A stretch of 64,000 bases of DNA from Diphasiastrum complanatum (GCA_029204225.1 CM055100.1:12671040-12735039), one strand, 5' to 3'. Shown: positions 1 to 10,667, numbered from the stretch's first letter. Notes: generated by a model from the letters alone, not told the origin. Program-made: numbers and translations.

Positions 1-269
1 GGACAAGGTTGTGGGTTTCTGGTGTAGAAGCTGTTGGAGTTCAATGGGCAACGGTGCCAAATGTTTACATATCCATAGGTCCAGAGGATGTGTTTACTAC
101 GGTTCTTTTTCTTCTTGCTTACAACTTCTACGGCTTGGTATTCTACCTGTTACCAGGCTTCAGGGAATTCGTTATGTGTGATCTTGATCTTACAATGCCA
201 AACCAGACAGAAGGAACAGATTGTCATTGTAGTATATTTTTTCTCCTGCTTGTCAGAGGACTACTCAGG
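1..269. other. unassigned sequence at window edge
   Basis: The first 270 bases hold no domain I recognise. Short reading frames on + (up to 91 codons) are Leu/Phe-rich and show no motif, so I treat them as chance. The stretch runs straight into the R1 dispersed repeat and may be its continuation, cut by the window edge. Confidence 0.3.
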
Positions 270-893
270 GATGAACTCTCTTGAACACACTTACATTCAT
301 ACATAGATGCAAGCCAAGAACGCTCATTCACAGATCAGAGTGCAGCCCAGATGAATATTCAGCAGATTCTATAGCTATCTACTCCTAAAAACAAACTAAA
401 TCAGAGCCTAAGCATTACTAAATTGAGCTACACTTGCATAAATTGACAAAACAAGAAACAAGAACTAATCTACAGCATGTTAGAAGTCCAAGAGTCAAGA
501 AACCAACTAGTCAATTGATTCTTGGACATCCCAAGAACATCAAGAACTGGAATGTTAGAGAATATGCAAGATCTACACCATAGATCCAGCCTATTTAGTT
601 TACCTGAATGCTGGTTCCCACACTAATCCACAAACAAGAAAAGAAGCTAATCCACTCTATGAAAGCAGCAAATCTAATCCACTCTACAGTCCAGAACCAC
701 ACACAAAAGGAGGGAAGGGCAAGATCATAAATGCATCACTCAAGAAACAAGCATGATCAAGGAGCTCCATGGAATTCGTGAAGGCTCTTCTCATTTCAGC
801 ATGGAGTTGATACAATTCACAAAAAGCTCCTCTTCACAAAGAGGGAGTCCCTTAAATAAGCAAGAGAGCTCCTTAGGTGGCATCCTAGTGGAA
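270..893 (-). repeat. dispersed repeat R1, copy A
   Basis: This matches, in the same orientation, the sequence on both sides of the gypsy insertion (26466-26881 plus 31904-32330), and in reverse complement 15562-16231. Shared landmarks are the stretch reading AAATAAGCAAGAGAGCTCC near 853 followed by a GGTGGCATCCTAGTGG block, and the two-fold TCTTGGAC motif near 520. In the orientation of copy C a TATA-like TTATTTAAG is present, so R1 may be an LTR of an unidentified element. That is an inference: I see neither PBS nor PPT beside it. The copy stops abruptly at 893 against copia RNase H sequence. Confidence 0.65.
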
Positions 894-912
894 TAATAAT
901 GAAAGGACTAAT

Positions 913-1173
913 ATTTGTTTGAGAGCATATTCAGACTCAAGTTTTGCAGGTGACAAGATGGATAGAAGATCCATAAGTTCATTTGCTACATTCTTATGTG
1001 GAGGAGCTATATCTTGGCTTCCTAAAAAGCAAGATACCATATCTCTTTCATCAACAGAATCTGAATATAAAGCTATCACAACAACAACAAAGGAGGTTCT
1101 TTGGCTTAAAAGGCTTTTGGAGGAGCTACATGTGATCAAGGATGAAGACATTCCATGCATATATTGTGATAAT
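913..1173 (+). pseudogene. copia RNase H fragment, 5' part (host of the nested insertion)
   Basis: Reads on + as the copia RNase H domain: a YSDSSFAGDKMDRR segment, then SWLPKKQDTISLSS, TESEYKAI and CDN near the end. The frame is open but has no upstream polyprotein; it joins the R1 repeat at 893-913. It is cut right after the CDN motif by the 6.4-kb copia element and resumes at 7605. The 5-bp sequence ATAAT occurs on both sides, so this is one gene split by an insertion. It is a 5'-truncated remnant. Confidence 0.85.
1169..1173. repeat. target site duplication, left copy (ATAAT)
   Basis: ATAAT just left of the LTR (1169-1173) is repeated just right of the other LTR (7605-7609). A 5-bp duplication is usual for copia integrase. 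Together with matching LTR lengths it fixes the element ends. Confidence 0.95.
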
Positions 1174-1828
1174 TGTGAAAAATACAGATCCTAAGTGGAT
1201 CTAAACTCCAAGATCATTGGCTTGAATGCTTGCACTCCAAACTACATAAGCTAGGAATTGGCAACACATTCTATGCTACCTAGAATGCAAAGAACTTGAT
1301 CAAAAAGCATTTATCACAAATGGAAACTTCCATAAACATCAAGTGCGGCCCAAAATAGCATTATACAGTCCATAATACATCAGCCTATCACTTTTGGAAA
1401 GCACCTAAGATCATACACAATAGCTTGAAGACAATACACACAGCAATGCTCTCAATGGAGGAAGAAACAATGACAATGATCTATTGATCTCAATGAAGCA
1501 TACAAAAGGTTTCTCCAACCTGTTCTCCACGACTTCCCTACTATTTATGGATGAGGAAGATGACTCTCTCTCCTCTCTCTAGAAGGTACTTGACCCTAGA
1601 TATTCCCTATATAGGAAAAATAGCTAAAAATGGCTTATATGACCAAAATACATCAAAATGGTCTCATTTTGAAGGGTATGAAGTTTGACACTTCATCATA
1701 CTGAAAAAATACAGTAAATAAAAACATTGTGGCCTGTTTCACACGTGTGAAACTCCAGAACCAAAACTATTTACAATTTTAGCTTATTTAGGCCTCAAAC
1801 TAGCTAGGAAATGTTGACAATTTTCACA
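1174..1828 (-). repeat. 3' LTR of the intact copia element
   Basis: 655 bp. It differs from the 5' LTR by a g/a near 1443, a t/g in the palindrome near 1738 and two adjacent changes near 1786. It carries the 18-bp perfect palindrome GTTTCACACGTGTGAAAC at 1736-1753. Its first element-sense bases, TGTGA, complete the stop codon of the polyprotein. Confidence 0.96.
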
Positions 1829-4800
1829 CTCCCTCTTCAACATTGGATGCTAGTTTCAACATAGTCTTTGAGCACATTCCAAGATTAGATCTATGCATTA
1901 AATATAGGTCCTTTCCCAATGGTTTGGTGAAGATATCAGCCACACACTCCTTTGAAGAGACATGTTGAAGCTCCACCTCTTTGGCAATGACTTGATCTCT
2001 CACAAAATGGTGAGCAATCTCAATGTGCTTGCTCCTTGCATGAAAAACAGGATTGCTTGCCAAGATTTGGGCTGAAAGGTTATCACAAAGTATGATTGGA
2101 GTCTTCTCTGGTTCCAGCAAGTGAAGATCCAATAACATCCTCTTGATCCAAAGAATCTCCTTGGTGCATGTTGTTAATGCCTTGTACTCGGCTTCGGTGG
2201 AAGATAGAGAGATAGTTGGTTGCTTCTTTGATAGCCATGAGACCACTCCATCTCCAAGATAGATTGCAAAGGCACTTGTTGACTTCCTATCCATTTGATC
2301 ACCTGCAAAATCTGAATCTGAAAATCCACAAAGGTTAGGTGTAGTACCTCCATACAAGATGCCAAAATCTCTAGATCCCGAGATGTATCTAAGTACTCTC
2401 TTTCCTAGCTTCCAATGAGCCTCATTAGGATCTTGCATAAATTGACTTAGTTTACCAACCACAAAGCTTAGATCAGGTCTTGTGATGGTTAACCATATAA
2501 GAGATCCTATTAGCTTTCTATAGAGAGTAATGTCCTTGAAGGATCTTTCATTACTTCTTGTAGTTAGCTTTACATTTGATTCCATAGGAGTAGAAACAAC
2601 TTTACAATCTTCCATATGAAACCTTTTTAGAATAGAGTTAACATACTTTTCTTGACATATGAATGTAGATTTAGAAGTTCTAATAATCTCTATTCCTAAG
2701 ATATAATGAAGTTTACCAAGATCTTGAATTTCAAACTCTCTTTTGAGTGCCATCTTGATTTCATCTATATCTAGATTGTTACCACCACTTAAGATAATGT
2801 CATCAACATAGATCAAAAGTAAAGTGATATCATTTTCATTCAATCTAAAGTAGAGAGAATGATCATACTCACTCATAATAAAGTTTTGAGAAAGTAAGAA
2901 GGAATTGAGCTTAGCATACCAACTCCTTGGTGCTTGCTTTAGCCCATACAAACTCTTTTGGAGATAGCACACATGATTAGGCTCATCATGTGAAACATAG
3001 CCCTCGGGTTGCTCCATGTAAATATCTTCTTCAAGATCACCATTCAAGAAGGCATTAGTAACATCCATTTGCCACATATCCCAATCATAAAGAGTTGCAA
3101 GAGAGATTAGGATTCGAATAGTTACCATCTTTGCCACGGGTGCAAAGGTCTCATCATAGTCAATACCATATTCTTGAGCATACCCCTTTGCCACCAACCT
3201 TGCCTTGTACTTGTTGATTGATCCATCTTGATTTGTCTTGATCTTGAAGATCCACTTACAACCAATTGCCTTCTTGTCCTTTGGAAGCTTTACCAACCTC
3301 CATGTGTTGCTTTTGATGAGTGCTTGATGCTCATGATCCATGGCTTGGATCCATTCCTTCTTTTGAATTGCTTCACCTACACAAGTTGGTTCATCAAAAG
3401 AGGTAAGAAAAGCAAGGTTAGAGTTGTCCACCACTTGCTTTCCTTTTTCATCATAGGTTAGCCTTGATGGCTTAGCCCTTTGCCTTTGAGTCTTCCTTGA
3501 AGTTTGCTTTGGAGTGGCATCTCCATCTTCATCCAAGACATCTTGCACATCATGATGATTAGTAGGCACATCAACATCAACATCAACAACATTGGAAACA
3601 TTCTCTTCATGAAAGATGACATCCCTACTTATGACAACTTTCTTTGTAGAAGGAATGTACACTTTGTAAGCCTTGCTTACTTCACTATAGCCAACAAACA
3701 CACCCTTCTTTGATGAAGGATCTTCTTTAGTTCTATCATCAAGTGTGATATTGACAAAACATGTACATCCAAAGATCCTACAATGCTTGACACTCGGCCT
3801 TCTACCATAAAGAACCTCATGAGGAGTTTTACCATCCAAGGAAGCACTTGTCCATCTATTACATAGATAGTTAGCACATGCTAAAGCTTCCCCCCAAAAA
3901 GACTTAGCAAGATTAGCATGTAGTCTCATTGCCTTGGCACATTCACAAAGGGTTCTATTCTTCCTCTCGGCCACTCCATTCTGTTGTGGAGTCCTAGGAC
4001 TAGACATCTCCCTCTTAATCCCATGTGCTATACAAAAGTCTTTGAACCTATTTGAGGTGTATTCCCCTCCATTATCAGATCTTAAGCATTTGATCTTTGT
4101 ATTGAATTGGTTTTCCATTTCATTCTTGAACTTGACAAATGCAGCAAACACTTCATCCTTACTTTTAAGAAGATAGATCCAAGTATACCTACTAAAGTCA
4201 TCAATGAAAGTTGCATACATCTTTGCCCCACCATTGCTTGTTGTACTAGAAGAATGAATATCAGAATGCACAAGTTGAAAAGCTTCTTTAGATCTAGAAG
4301 TAGATCTAGAATAAGCAAGTCTATGAGATTTGGACAAGGCACAATGTTCACAAACACTATTGTTTGCAACAAGACTTTTAGGGAGACCAAGAACAAGCTC
4401 TTTCTTTGCCATTACCTCCAAAGATTTGAAGTTGGGATGGCCCAACCTCTTGTGCCAAACTTCTTGGTTTGTCAATTGCTCCCTAGCCATACATCCTTCA
4501 TGATTAGAGATCACACATGCATCAAGCTTGAAAAGTTTACCATGCCTCCTACCTTGAGCAATCAAGGATCCACATTTACTTATCAAACATGCATCTCCAA
4601 TGAACTCCACATCAAGTCCTTTGTCAATCATTTGACTTACACTAAGCAAATTCTTAGTGATTGAAGGAATGTACAAAACATTTTCAAGATTTGCTTTCCT
4701 ATTTGTTGAAAGGGAAATAGGAATAGTGCCTATGCCTTTGATGTCACATTGACCATCATTTGCAGTGTAGATGATGTTACCTTCTCCCTCATAAGACAAT

Positions 4801-5777
4801 AAGGATGTAAAGTATTCCTTATGTCTTGTCATGTGAGATGAGGCTCCACTATCAATCCACCAAGGATCATTATCATCTATGTTGGCTAACAAACTTGAAG
4901 TCATAACAAGTGATTCACATGTGTTATGTTCTTCCTCATCTATTGTAAGATTTCCTTGCCTCTCTCCTTGCTCTCTTTTCTTCTTATAACATTCATTTGC
5001 AAAATGACCTTTTATCCCACAATAAAAGCACTTGAACTTTGACTTATTGTTCTTAGTAGAAGAGGAAGAGGAAGAGTGATCATCATGATCAAAGTTACCA
5101 CCTTTGGACCATTTCCCTTTGCCTTTACCTTTGCCCTTGAATTTGCCTTTTGTGAAGAAAGCCTCTTCACCTCCACCTTGCAAGGATGCACCATCAAGCT
5201 TTGATTGCAACCTATGTTCTTCAGCCAATAAGATTTCTTGCAAGTCAACCACACTTGGCAAGACTCTTTGAATGGCAAAACTTTGCACAAGGTTAGCATG
5301 TTCATTTAGCAAACCATTCAACATAACTTGGACTATTTCACCATCTTTTATGTTCTCATCAATGCATGCTAAATCATCACTTAGGGACTTAACTCTCAAG
5401 ATAAATGCATGAGCACTTTCACCCTCTCTTTGCCTACTAGAAAATATTTGTCTCCTTAGGGTCAATACCCTAGATGTGGACTTTGATTCAAAGAGCTTCT
5501 TTAAGGCATTCCATGCCTCACTTGCACTTTGACACTTTCCAACTTCCTTGAGAAGTTCATTTGTAACATTCATTTTAATGATATGAAGAGCCCTTTTGGC
5601 CTTCTTATCAAACCTTTGTTGCTCTTGAAGTGTGAGAGGTCTCTCTTCAATTTCTGCAACTATGTCCATGAGTTCATTCAACTCAAGTAAGGACTCCATC
5701 CTCACTTTCCAAGTAGAGTAGTTTGATGAACTCAACCTTTCACTAGACTCTAGCATGATCCCACCATTGGAAGCCAT
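1824..5777 (-). CDS. Ty1/copia gag-pol polyprotein (intact)
   Basis: The 1317-residue single ORF has the usual copia order. A gag domain (about 10-215; starts MASNGG, with NYSTWKVRMESLL) is followed by a Lys/Gly basic stretch (about 208-225) and a CCHC zinc knuckle at 250-263 (CFYCGIKGHFANEC). Aspartic protease DSG is at 309-311. The pre-integrase zinc domain starts with WHKRLGH at 441. Integrase has catalytic D506, D568 and E604, with 35 residues between the last two. RT carries YVDD at 990-993, and RNase H lies near the C-terminus (SLSSTEAEY, CDN). No catalytic residue is missing. I chose the Met at 5777 because gag homology begins there and related fragments at 16516 and 45786 start alike. 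The protein would assemble cytoplasmic particles, copy the RNA and integrate the cDNA. The stop is provided by the first bases of the 3' LTR. Confidence 0.97.
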   Translation of the reverse strand: MASNGGIMLESSERLSSSNYSTWKVRMESLLELNELMDIVAEIEERPLTLQEQQRFDKKAKRALHIIKMNVTNELLKEVGKCQSASEAWNALKKLFESKSTSRVLTLRRQIFSSRQREGESAHAFILRVKSLSDDLACIDENIKDGEIVQVMLNGLLNEHANLVQSFAIQRVLPSVVDLQEILLAEEHRLQSKLDGASLQGGGEEAFFTKGKFKGKGKGKGKWSKGGNFDHDDHSSSSSSTKNNKSKFKCFYCGIKGHFANECYKKKREQGERQGNLTIDEEEHNTCESLVMTSSLLANIDDNDPWWIDSGASSHMTRHKEYFTSLLSYEGEGNIIYTANDGQCDIKGIGTIPISLSTNRKANLENVLYIPSITKNLLSVSQMIDKGLDVEFIGDACLISKCGSLIAQGRRHGKLFKLDACVISNHEGCMAREQLTNQEVWHKRLGHPNFKSLEVMAKKELVLGLPKSLVANNSVCEHCALSKSHRLAYSRSTSRSKEAFQLVHSDIHSSSTTSNGGAKMYATFIDDFSRYTWIYLLKSKDEVFAAFVKFKNEMENQFNTKIKCLRSDNGGEYTSNRFKDFCIAHGIKREMSSPRTPQQNGVAERKNRTLCECAKAMRLHANLAKSFWGEALACANYLCNRWTSASLDGKTPHEVLYGRRPSVKHCRIFGCTCFVNITLDDRTKEDPSSKKGVFVGYSEVSKAYKVYIPSTKKVVISRDVIFHEENVSNVVDVDVDVPTNHHDVQDVLDEDGDATPKQTSRKTQRQRAKPSRLTYDEKGKQVVDNSNLAFLTSFDEPTCVGEAIQKKEWIQAMDHEHQALIKSNTWRLVKLPKDKKAIGCKWIFKIKTNQDGSINKYKARLVAKGYAQEYGIDYDETFAPVAKMVTIRILISLATLYDWDMWQMDVTNAFLNGDLEEDIYMEQPEGYVSHDEPNHVCYLQKSLYGLKQAPRSWYAKLNSFLLSQNFIMSEYDHSLYFRLNENDITLLLIYVDDIILSGGNNLDIDEIKMALKREFEIQDLGKLHYILGIEIIRTSKSTFICQEKYVNSILKRFHMEDCKVVSTPMESNVKLTTRSNERSFKDITLYRKLIGSLIWLTITRPDLSFVVGKLSQFMQDPNEAHWKLGKRVLRYISGSRDFGILYGGTTPNLCGFSDSDFAGDQMDRKSTSAFAIYLGDGVVSWLSKKQPTISLSSTEAEYKALTTCTKEILWIKRMLLDLHLLEPEKTPIILCDNLSAQILASNPVFHARSKHIEIAHHFVRDQVIAKEVELQHVSSKECVADIFTKPLGKDLYLMHRSNLGMCSKTMLKLASNVEEGV
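1829..1841 (-). promoter_or_regulatory. polypurine tract of the intact copia element
   Basis: In element sense this reads GTTGAAGAGGGAG directly before the TGTGAAAA of the 3' LTR. It would prime plus-strand DNA synthesis. It lies within the reading frame and encodes the last Val-Glu-Glu-Gly residues. Confidence 0.9.
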
Positions 5778-6937
5778 GATTCTAATGTTTCTTCAACTTT
5801 TAGGTTCTGTCCTAAAGCACTTAGCACTCACTTTTCTCTCAACAAATGATAGATAAAGAGATCTATGAAGATTTAGGACCCTAAAACACTTCTATCTTGA
5901 ACCTAGATGGTTTCCAAGCATAGAAAGGAAGATTGAAACACATGCAACACTTTGCACACACTAAGAATGGATTACAAAATCAAACCAACCTGAACACACT
6001 CTTGCTTAAGCTCTCAAACTTTCCAGCAAGTGACCAAATCAAGTTATGGTGTGAAGAGTTACTTGCATTCTTAGAAAATACCCAAAACTAGGATGCCAAG
6101 ATTACCTAGTAATGAACAAACTTGATCAACATATGATCAACACACTAAGATATTGATTCAACCTGTAAAACCACATGTAAACCACACTTCTAAAAGTTTA
6201 TAAACTCCAGCAAGTGATAAATACAAGATTTAGAGGTGAATGAATGAGCACACTTAGTGAATCACAAGACTAGCTTCACTATCTTGTCAAATCTTGGTGT
6301 TTAGATGTAGATCTAAGATCACTTCACATGAGAATGTTCCTCAACCTGTTAAGAACCTGAAAACACACTTGCATAATGGTTAACACCTTCCAGCAAATGC
6401 TCCAATCAAATTACATAAGGAGAGTTACTTACATGCTCAACAAAGTACACCAAAATTTATGCCAAAATTGATGACAATCTTTACAATATGCTCTTCACAA
6501 TGGAGCTTACAATATGTTCACCCAAAAAAGGGGATCTTTCATCCAAATGGGAGCTTTGCTCAGCCTTTAGGAGAATTACAACTCACTCAAAAGAGCATTT
6601 GTCATCCACTTAAGGAGAAGTTTCATCCACTTAAGGAGAGTGTTCATCCAAGAATGGAGATTGTCAACAATAGGATTGAAAAGAACATTGTTAGTATTGA
6701 ATATGCACAAGCCTCACAATCACAAATGATTAGGTGTTATGATCTGATCCAAAATAGTTTCTTTTCAGCCTCTGATCTTCAATAGACCTGAAATATGCTT
6801 TTGATCCACAAGTTCAACTCACAAAACAAAGGTTAGTAAGATTTGATCAACAAAGCAATGCAAAATCATGCTAGAACTTGATCAAACATCCAAATATCAC
6901 CAAAAATGGAATACTTACTGTAAATAGAAGCCAACCA
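5778..6937 (-). other. 5' leader of the intact copia element
   Basis: 1.16 kb between PBS and gag start, with no credible coding sequence; a 108-codon frame at 6459-6785 on the opposite strand is low-complexity. It contains imperfect repeats of about 183 bp: a CCAGCAAG/A core recurs at 6023, 6207 and 6390, each preceded by an ACCTG-type motif and followed by an A-rich segment. Smaller repeats with CATCCACTTAAGGAGA lie at about 6604-6640. The leader may hold packaging or dimerisation signals, but nothing proves it. Confidence 0.75.
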
Positions 6938-6949
6938 GCTCTGATACCA
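6938..6949 (-). promoter_or_regulatory. primer binding site (initiator tRNA-Met)
   Basis: In element sense it reads TGGTATCAGAGC, the standard plant complement to the 3' end of initiator tRNA-Met, with no gap after the 5' LTR. Confidence 0.95.
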
Positions 6950-7604
6950 TGTGAAAAATACAGATCCTAAGTGGATCTAAACTCCAAGATCATTGGCTTG
7001 AATGCTTGCACTCCAAACTACATAAGCTAGGAATTGGCAACACATTCTATGCTACCTAGAATGCAAAGAACTTGATCAAAAAGCATTTATCACAAATGGA
7101 AACTTCCATAAACATCAAGTGCGGCCCAAAATAGCATTATACAGTCCATAATACATCAGCCTATCACTTTTGGAAAGCACCTAAGATCATACACAATAGC
7201 TTGAAGACAATACACACAACAATGCTCTCAATGGAGGAAGAAACAATGACAATGATCTATTGATCTCAATGAAGCATACAAAAGGTTTCTCCAACCTGTT
7301 CTCCACGACTTCCCTACTATTTATGGATGAGGAAGATGACTCTCTCTCCTCTCTCTAGAAGGTACTTGACCCTAGATATTCCCTATATAGGAAAAATAGC
7401 TAAAAATGGCTTATATGACCAAAATACATCAAAATGGTCTCATTTTGAAGGGTATGAAGTTTGACACTTCATCATACTGAAAAAATACAGTAAATAAAAA
7501 CATTGTGGCCTGGTTCACACGTGTGAAACTCCAGAACCAAAACTATTTACAATTTTAGCCAATTTAGGCCTCAAACTAGCTAGGAAATGTTGACAATTTT
7601 CACA
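6950..7604 (-). repeat. 5' LTR of the intact copia element
   Basis: 655 bp, TGTG...CACA ends. A TATA-like CCTATATAGG lies at about 7381-7391 and would be the promoter. The palindrome TTCACACGTGTGAA is at 7514-7527. Confidence 0.96.
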
Positions 7605-7846
7605 ATAATCAAGCAGCTGAACAACTTACAAACAATCCACTCTTCCATGCTCGAACAAAGCACATCGAGATTGCACATCATTTCATGAGGGAGAAAGTGC
7701 AAGCAAAGGAGATCAAGCTTATTCATGTTTCATCATCAGATTGCATTGCTGATATACTCACCAAGGCATTGCCTAAAGATCCATTTACAAAATTAAGATT
7801 GGCTCTTGGAGTTATAGATAGATCTATGCTAGATTTACCAAGCTAG
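7605..7846 (+). pseudogene. copia RNase H / C-terminal fragment, 3' part
   Basis: Continuation of the gene cut at 1173. It encodes LTNNPLFHARTKHIEIAHHF, then DILTKALPKD and ends MLDLPS before a TAG at 7844. The sequence starts with the second ATAAT copy. A short purine tract (TTGAGGAG, 7851-7858) then leads into its own 3' LTR. With 913-1173 it forms the C-terminal end of a 5'-truncated copia element on +. Confidence 0.88.
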
Positions 7847-7858
7847 ATTTTTGAGGAG

Positions 7859-8648
7859 TGTGAAAAATGCAAAAATAAACTTGGTAGAGGCAAAAAATCT
7901 TGTATATAGGATAGACACACATGTGTGGAGCCTATTTCCACATGTACCATAATCATATATTTTGTACATATGATTTAATTTAAGTTCTAATAGCTAAAAT
8001 GGCCAAAAACTAGTTTTCTAGAGATATGACACATGACACCAATCTAATGATTGCATGAGCCAAATATTTTGAATAGGTGTCACATCCCATGTTTAGAGGA
8101 CAGTTCACACATGTGGAAATAGCTGAAGTAGGCGAGTTTTTGCTTCTAGAAGATTTCCATGAAGATCTCCATATAGTAGGAAAATAGACCAAAAATGCCC
8201 AAAATGGAAAGTTTTTATCCAAGTGTCAAATTGCATGATGGTGACAAGGCATCCTCACACGTGTGAGATCTGATGCATGATCAGTACCTCGAGCTCCAAA
8301 AGTGTATATATAGAGGCTTATTTGGCCATAATCAGTGTGAGACACCAATCTTGGTTTTGGAAGCAATTTTGAGTGATTCTCTCCATTTGTCTACATTTAT
8401 TTTGATTGTTTTGAGGTTGTGTACTTGATTTTCAGGTTGGAGTCTGTACTCAGACAGTGTTTCACACGTGTGAAACCAGAAAGTACACCTACCTTCAATT
8501 AATGATTGTTCTTGTTAGGATTTTGTGTCTAGAATTGATCTAGATTGATCTTAATCTCAAGTAGATTGATAGATCAAGTAATCTGACAACCAATCCCTCT
8601 TAAGGATCAGATTAGGATCCACTCTTGGCCCTTTTTGTACTTTTTGCA
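7859..8648 (+). repeat. 3' LTR of the older copia element (same family as the solo LTR at 54742)
   Basis: Begins TGTGAAAAATGC after the purine tract and ends near CTTTTTGCA. It aligns in reverse complement along its length with the solo LTR at 54742-55572. A TATA-like GTATATATAG lies near 8303. Two CACACGTGTG palindromes occur (8254-8267 and 8459-8476). No PBS follows, so the sequence to its right belongs to something else. Confidence 0.85.
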
Positions 8649-8689
8649 TAGAATTCACTTCTTGATTACTCCAATTCTCACAGGAACGG

Positions 8690-9400
8690 TGCTGACAAAC
8701 AATGATTGTCTGAGGATTGAAGAAGAAAGAGAACAAATGCAGCTCACACCTTACAAGAAGCTGATAGGTTCGCTGATGTACCTTGTAGACAACACATGCC
8801 ATGAGATTGCTTATATAGTGTTCAAGATGAGCCAATTCTACACGAATCTAGGCTCAACACATTGGAAGATTGCAAAACAAATTTTGTAATATCTTCAATT
8901 AGCAAGAACTTGTGGCTTGTGTTATTGTCGTGATGCAGGGTTCAAGATGCTTTCCTATAGTGATGCTAGCTGGGCATCCCTCAAGGATGATTGTAAAAGC
9001 ATCTCAAGAGGATGCATCATCATGTCAGGAGCGGCAATTGTCTTGGTCAGCAAGAAGCAGACCATTGTGGCTCAGTCATCCTGCAAAGCAGAGTACGTTG
9101 CATTAGCGAAGATGGCCAACGAGATAATTTGGCTCAAGCAGTTTTTAAACAAATTGGGCGAAACAAGGAACGAGCCTCCGGTCTTGCAGATGGATGACAC
9201 ATCTACAATACATCTGAAGAAAGATCATGTGTTTCACTCAAGGACAAAACACATTGCAATCAAGTACCACTTCATCAGGGATCTGATTGAGAAGAAGATG
9301 TTGCATACCACCTTCATCGGAACAAAAGACATGGTTGTTGACATCTTCACAAAAGCCCTAGACAAAGGACTTTTTGAGAGACAGAGGAGCAGTCTTGGAG
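8690..9400 (+). pseudogene. copia RT C-terminal / RNase H remnant
   Basis: Contains the RT-to-RNase H connection (YKKLIGSLMYLVDNTCHEIA) and RNase H motifs (YSDASWASLKDDCKSISRG, SKKQTIVAQSSCKAEYVAL, HSRTKHIAIKYHFIRDL). A stop interrupts it at about 8887. Everything upstream of the RT end is missing. The family differs from the neighbour on its left; the closest relative here is the minus-strand fragment at 14234-14705. Confidence 0.88.
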
Positions 9401-9430
9401 TCATCAAGCTATCATGCTTTGAGAGAGAGC

Positions 9431-10330
9431 TGAAGGAACAAAACGTTTCTATTAACAAAGCTTTGCTAGCTTTCAGCCCTCTACTTGACAAAAATATTCG
9501 CGAACGCGAAAGTCAAAAGACATGAAGCAGAAATGTTCGCGAACACCTTGACGAAAAGACATGAACGAGGAAAATTTGTGAAAGAAAATTTTTCGTGATA
9601 CAGGGGAGAAAGTCAAATGACGTGAAAGTCAAAAGACACGAAGCAATACAAAAATCATTGCGACATCCTTTTTTGCCCTCACGCTCCCAAAAGGACTAGC
9701 AAGATCATGCAAGTACCAAGAAGTACAGATATCTGATCTGATATCATGACATCAACAGATACACTCTAGGTCATGGCTAATCTGTCACTCTTGTAATTCG
9801 TGATTAGTTGTAGATGTTTAATCACTCTAATCTAGAAGTTACACGATGCGATTATATACCATCTGGTTGATGCATGATACAAGAAGAAAAAGAAGTCTAA
9901 TGCTAGTAAGCAAGAAGATGAAAATATAGAACATAAGTCCGTCTGCATGCGAGACAAGTTTCTGTAAGCAGGATCCATAGAGATCCAACAAGTCCGCTAG
10001 TAAGCGAGACACAAACTCATGAGAGAACTGTATTTCTCTCATGCCAATGCACTGCGTGGATTTGCATGCAGTGCTTGAAGTATCAGAAAAATCAATAGAT
10101 GACTTTGCAGCCGTTGCACACATATCACTCTTATCATGTTTGATCTTGAATGCAAATTAGTCTATTGCTATTCGTGTGTTTGATTTACCTGTTCATTTAA
10201 TTTCGCACCTTGGTTTGAATTTTGTTGAATGTTGTATTAATTTGTTAACGTAGTACATCAGTGCCTGTCTACATTCTGCAGGACTTTAGGAATGATACAG
10301 CTGGCGGTGACCAGCAATCATATCTGAAAT
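9431..10330 (+). repeat. 3' LTR (approximate right end) of the 8690-9400 copia remnant
   Basis: A purine tract (GAGAGAGAGC, 9421-9430) precedes TGAAGGAAC. The stretch with GATATCTGATCTGATATCATGACATCA (about 9728-9755) and the following GATTAGTTGTAGAT matches the reverse complement of 13500-13640. The two LTRs thus belong to one family in opposite orientations. The right end is my estimate, as I could not see a clean CA end, TSD or PBS. Confidence 0.55.
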
Positions 10331-10667
10331 CCATCCAAATTGTATTGTTGTTTTCTTTTGCATTTCTTTCGTGACTGCGACGATTGCCATAAAAATCTAG
10401 ACAAAACTAGCTTTCAAACAAGCTATCTAGCACCAAATTTGGATCTAACTTGGAAGAGAACTTTTCAAATGAAGTTGGCTATATTTAACATGTGCCCGAG
10501 CAGGGAATTCTGTACAGTACCTGAAATGATTCAATAATTATTATAATGAACTCTCTTGATCCAGGTTTGCCTGAGATAGCATGGGAGATGCAATCAACAC
10601 TCTCTAGATCTTGATTTTCATGAAAATTTTGAAACTATGGATGATATATGCATCAAATACTTAGGTA
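10331..10667. other. unassigned, probably copia leader remnant
   Basis: No coding motif. Because a PBS and LTR for a minus-strand element follow at 10668-11497, the right half is best read as what remains of that element's leader. The left part is of unknown origin. Confidence 0.4.

Larger units (their letters stand above)
1174..7604 (-). mobile_element. complete, apparently intact Ty1/copia retrotransposon
   Basis: The element is 6431 bp on the - strand. Two 655-bp LTRs both begin TGTGAAAA and end TTTTCACA, and they differ at four positions by my count. A PBS complementary to initiator tRNA-Met abuts the 5' LTR, a polypurine tract abuts the 3' LTR, and one open frame encodes gag-protease-integrase-RT-RNase H. 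It sits inside the RNase H domain of an older copia element, flanked by ATAAT on both sides. Near-identical LTRs and an unbroken frame mean the insertion is recent compared with everything else here. It is the only element in the window that looks autonomous. Confidence 0.97.

Noticed and set aside
4107-4664. 185-codon ORF on + opposite the copia polyprotein
   Set aside because: Antisense shadow of the integrase region of the intact element.
6459-6785. 108-codon ORF in the copia leader
   Set aside because: Runs antisense in a repeat-bearing leader and encodes low-complexity His/Pro/Leu/Lys repeats.
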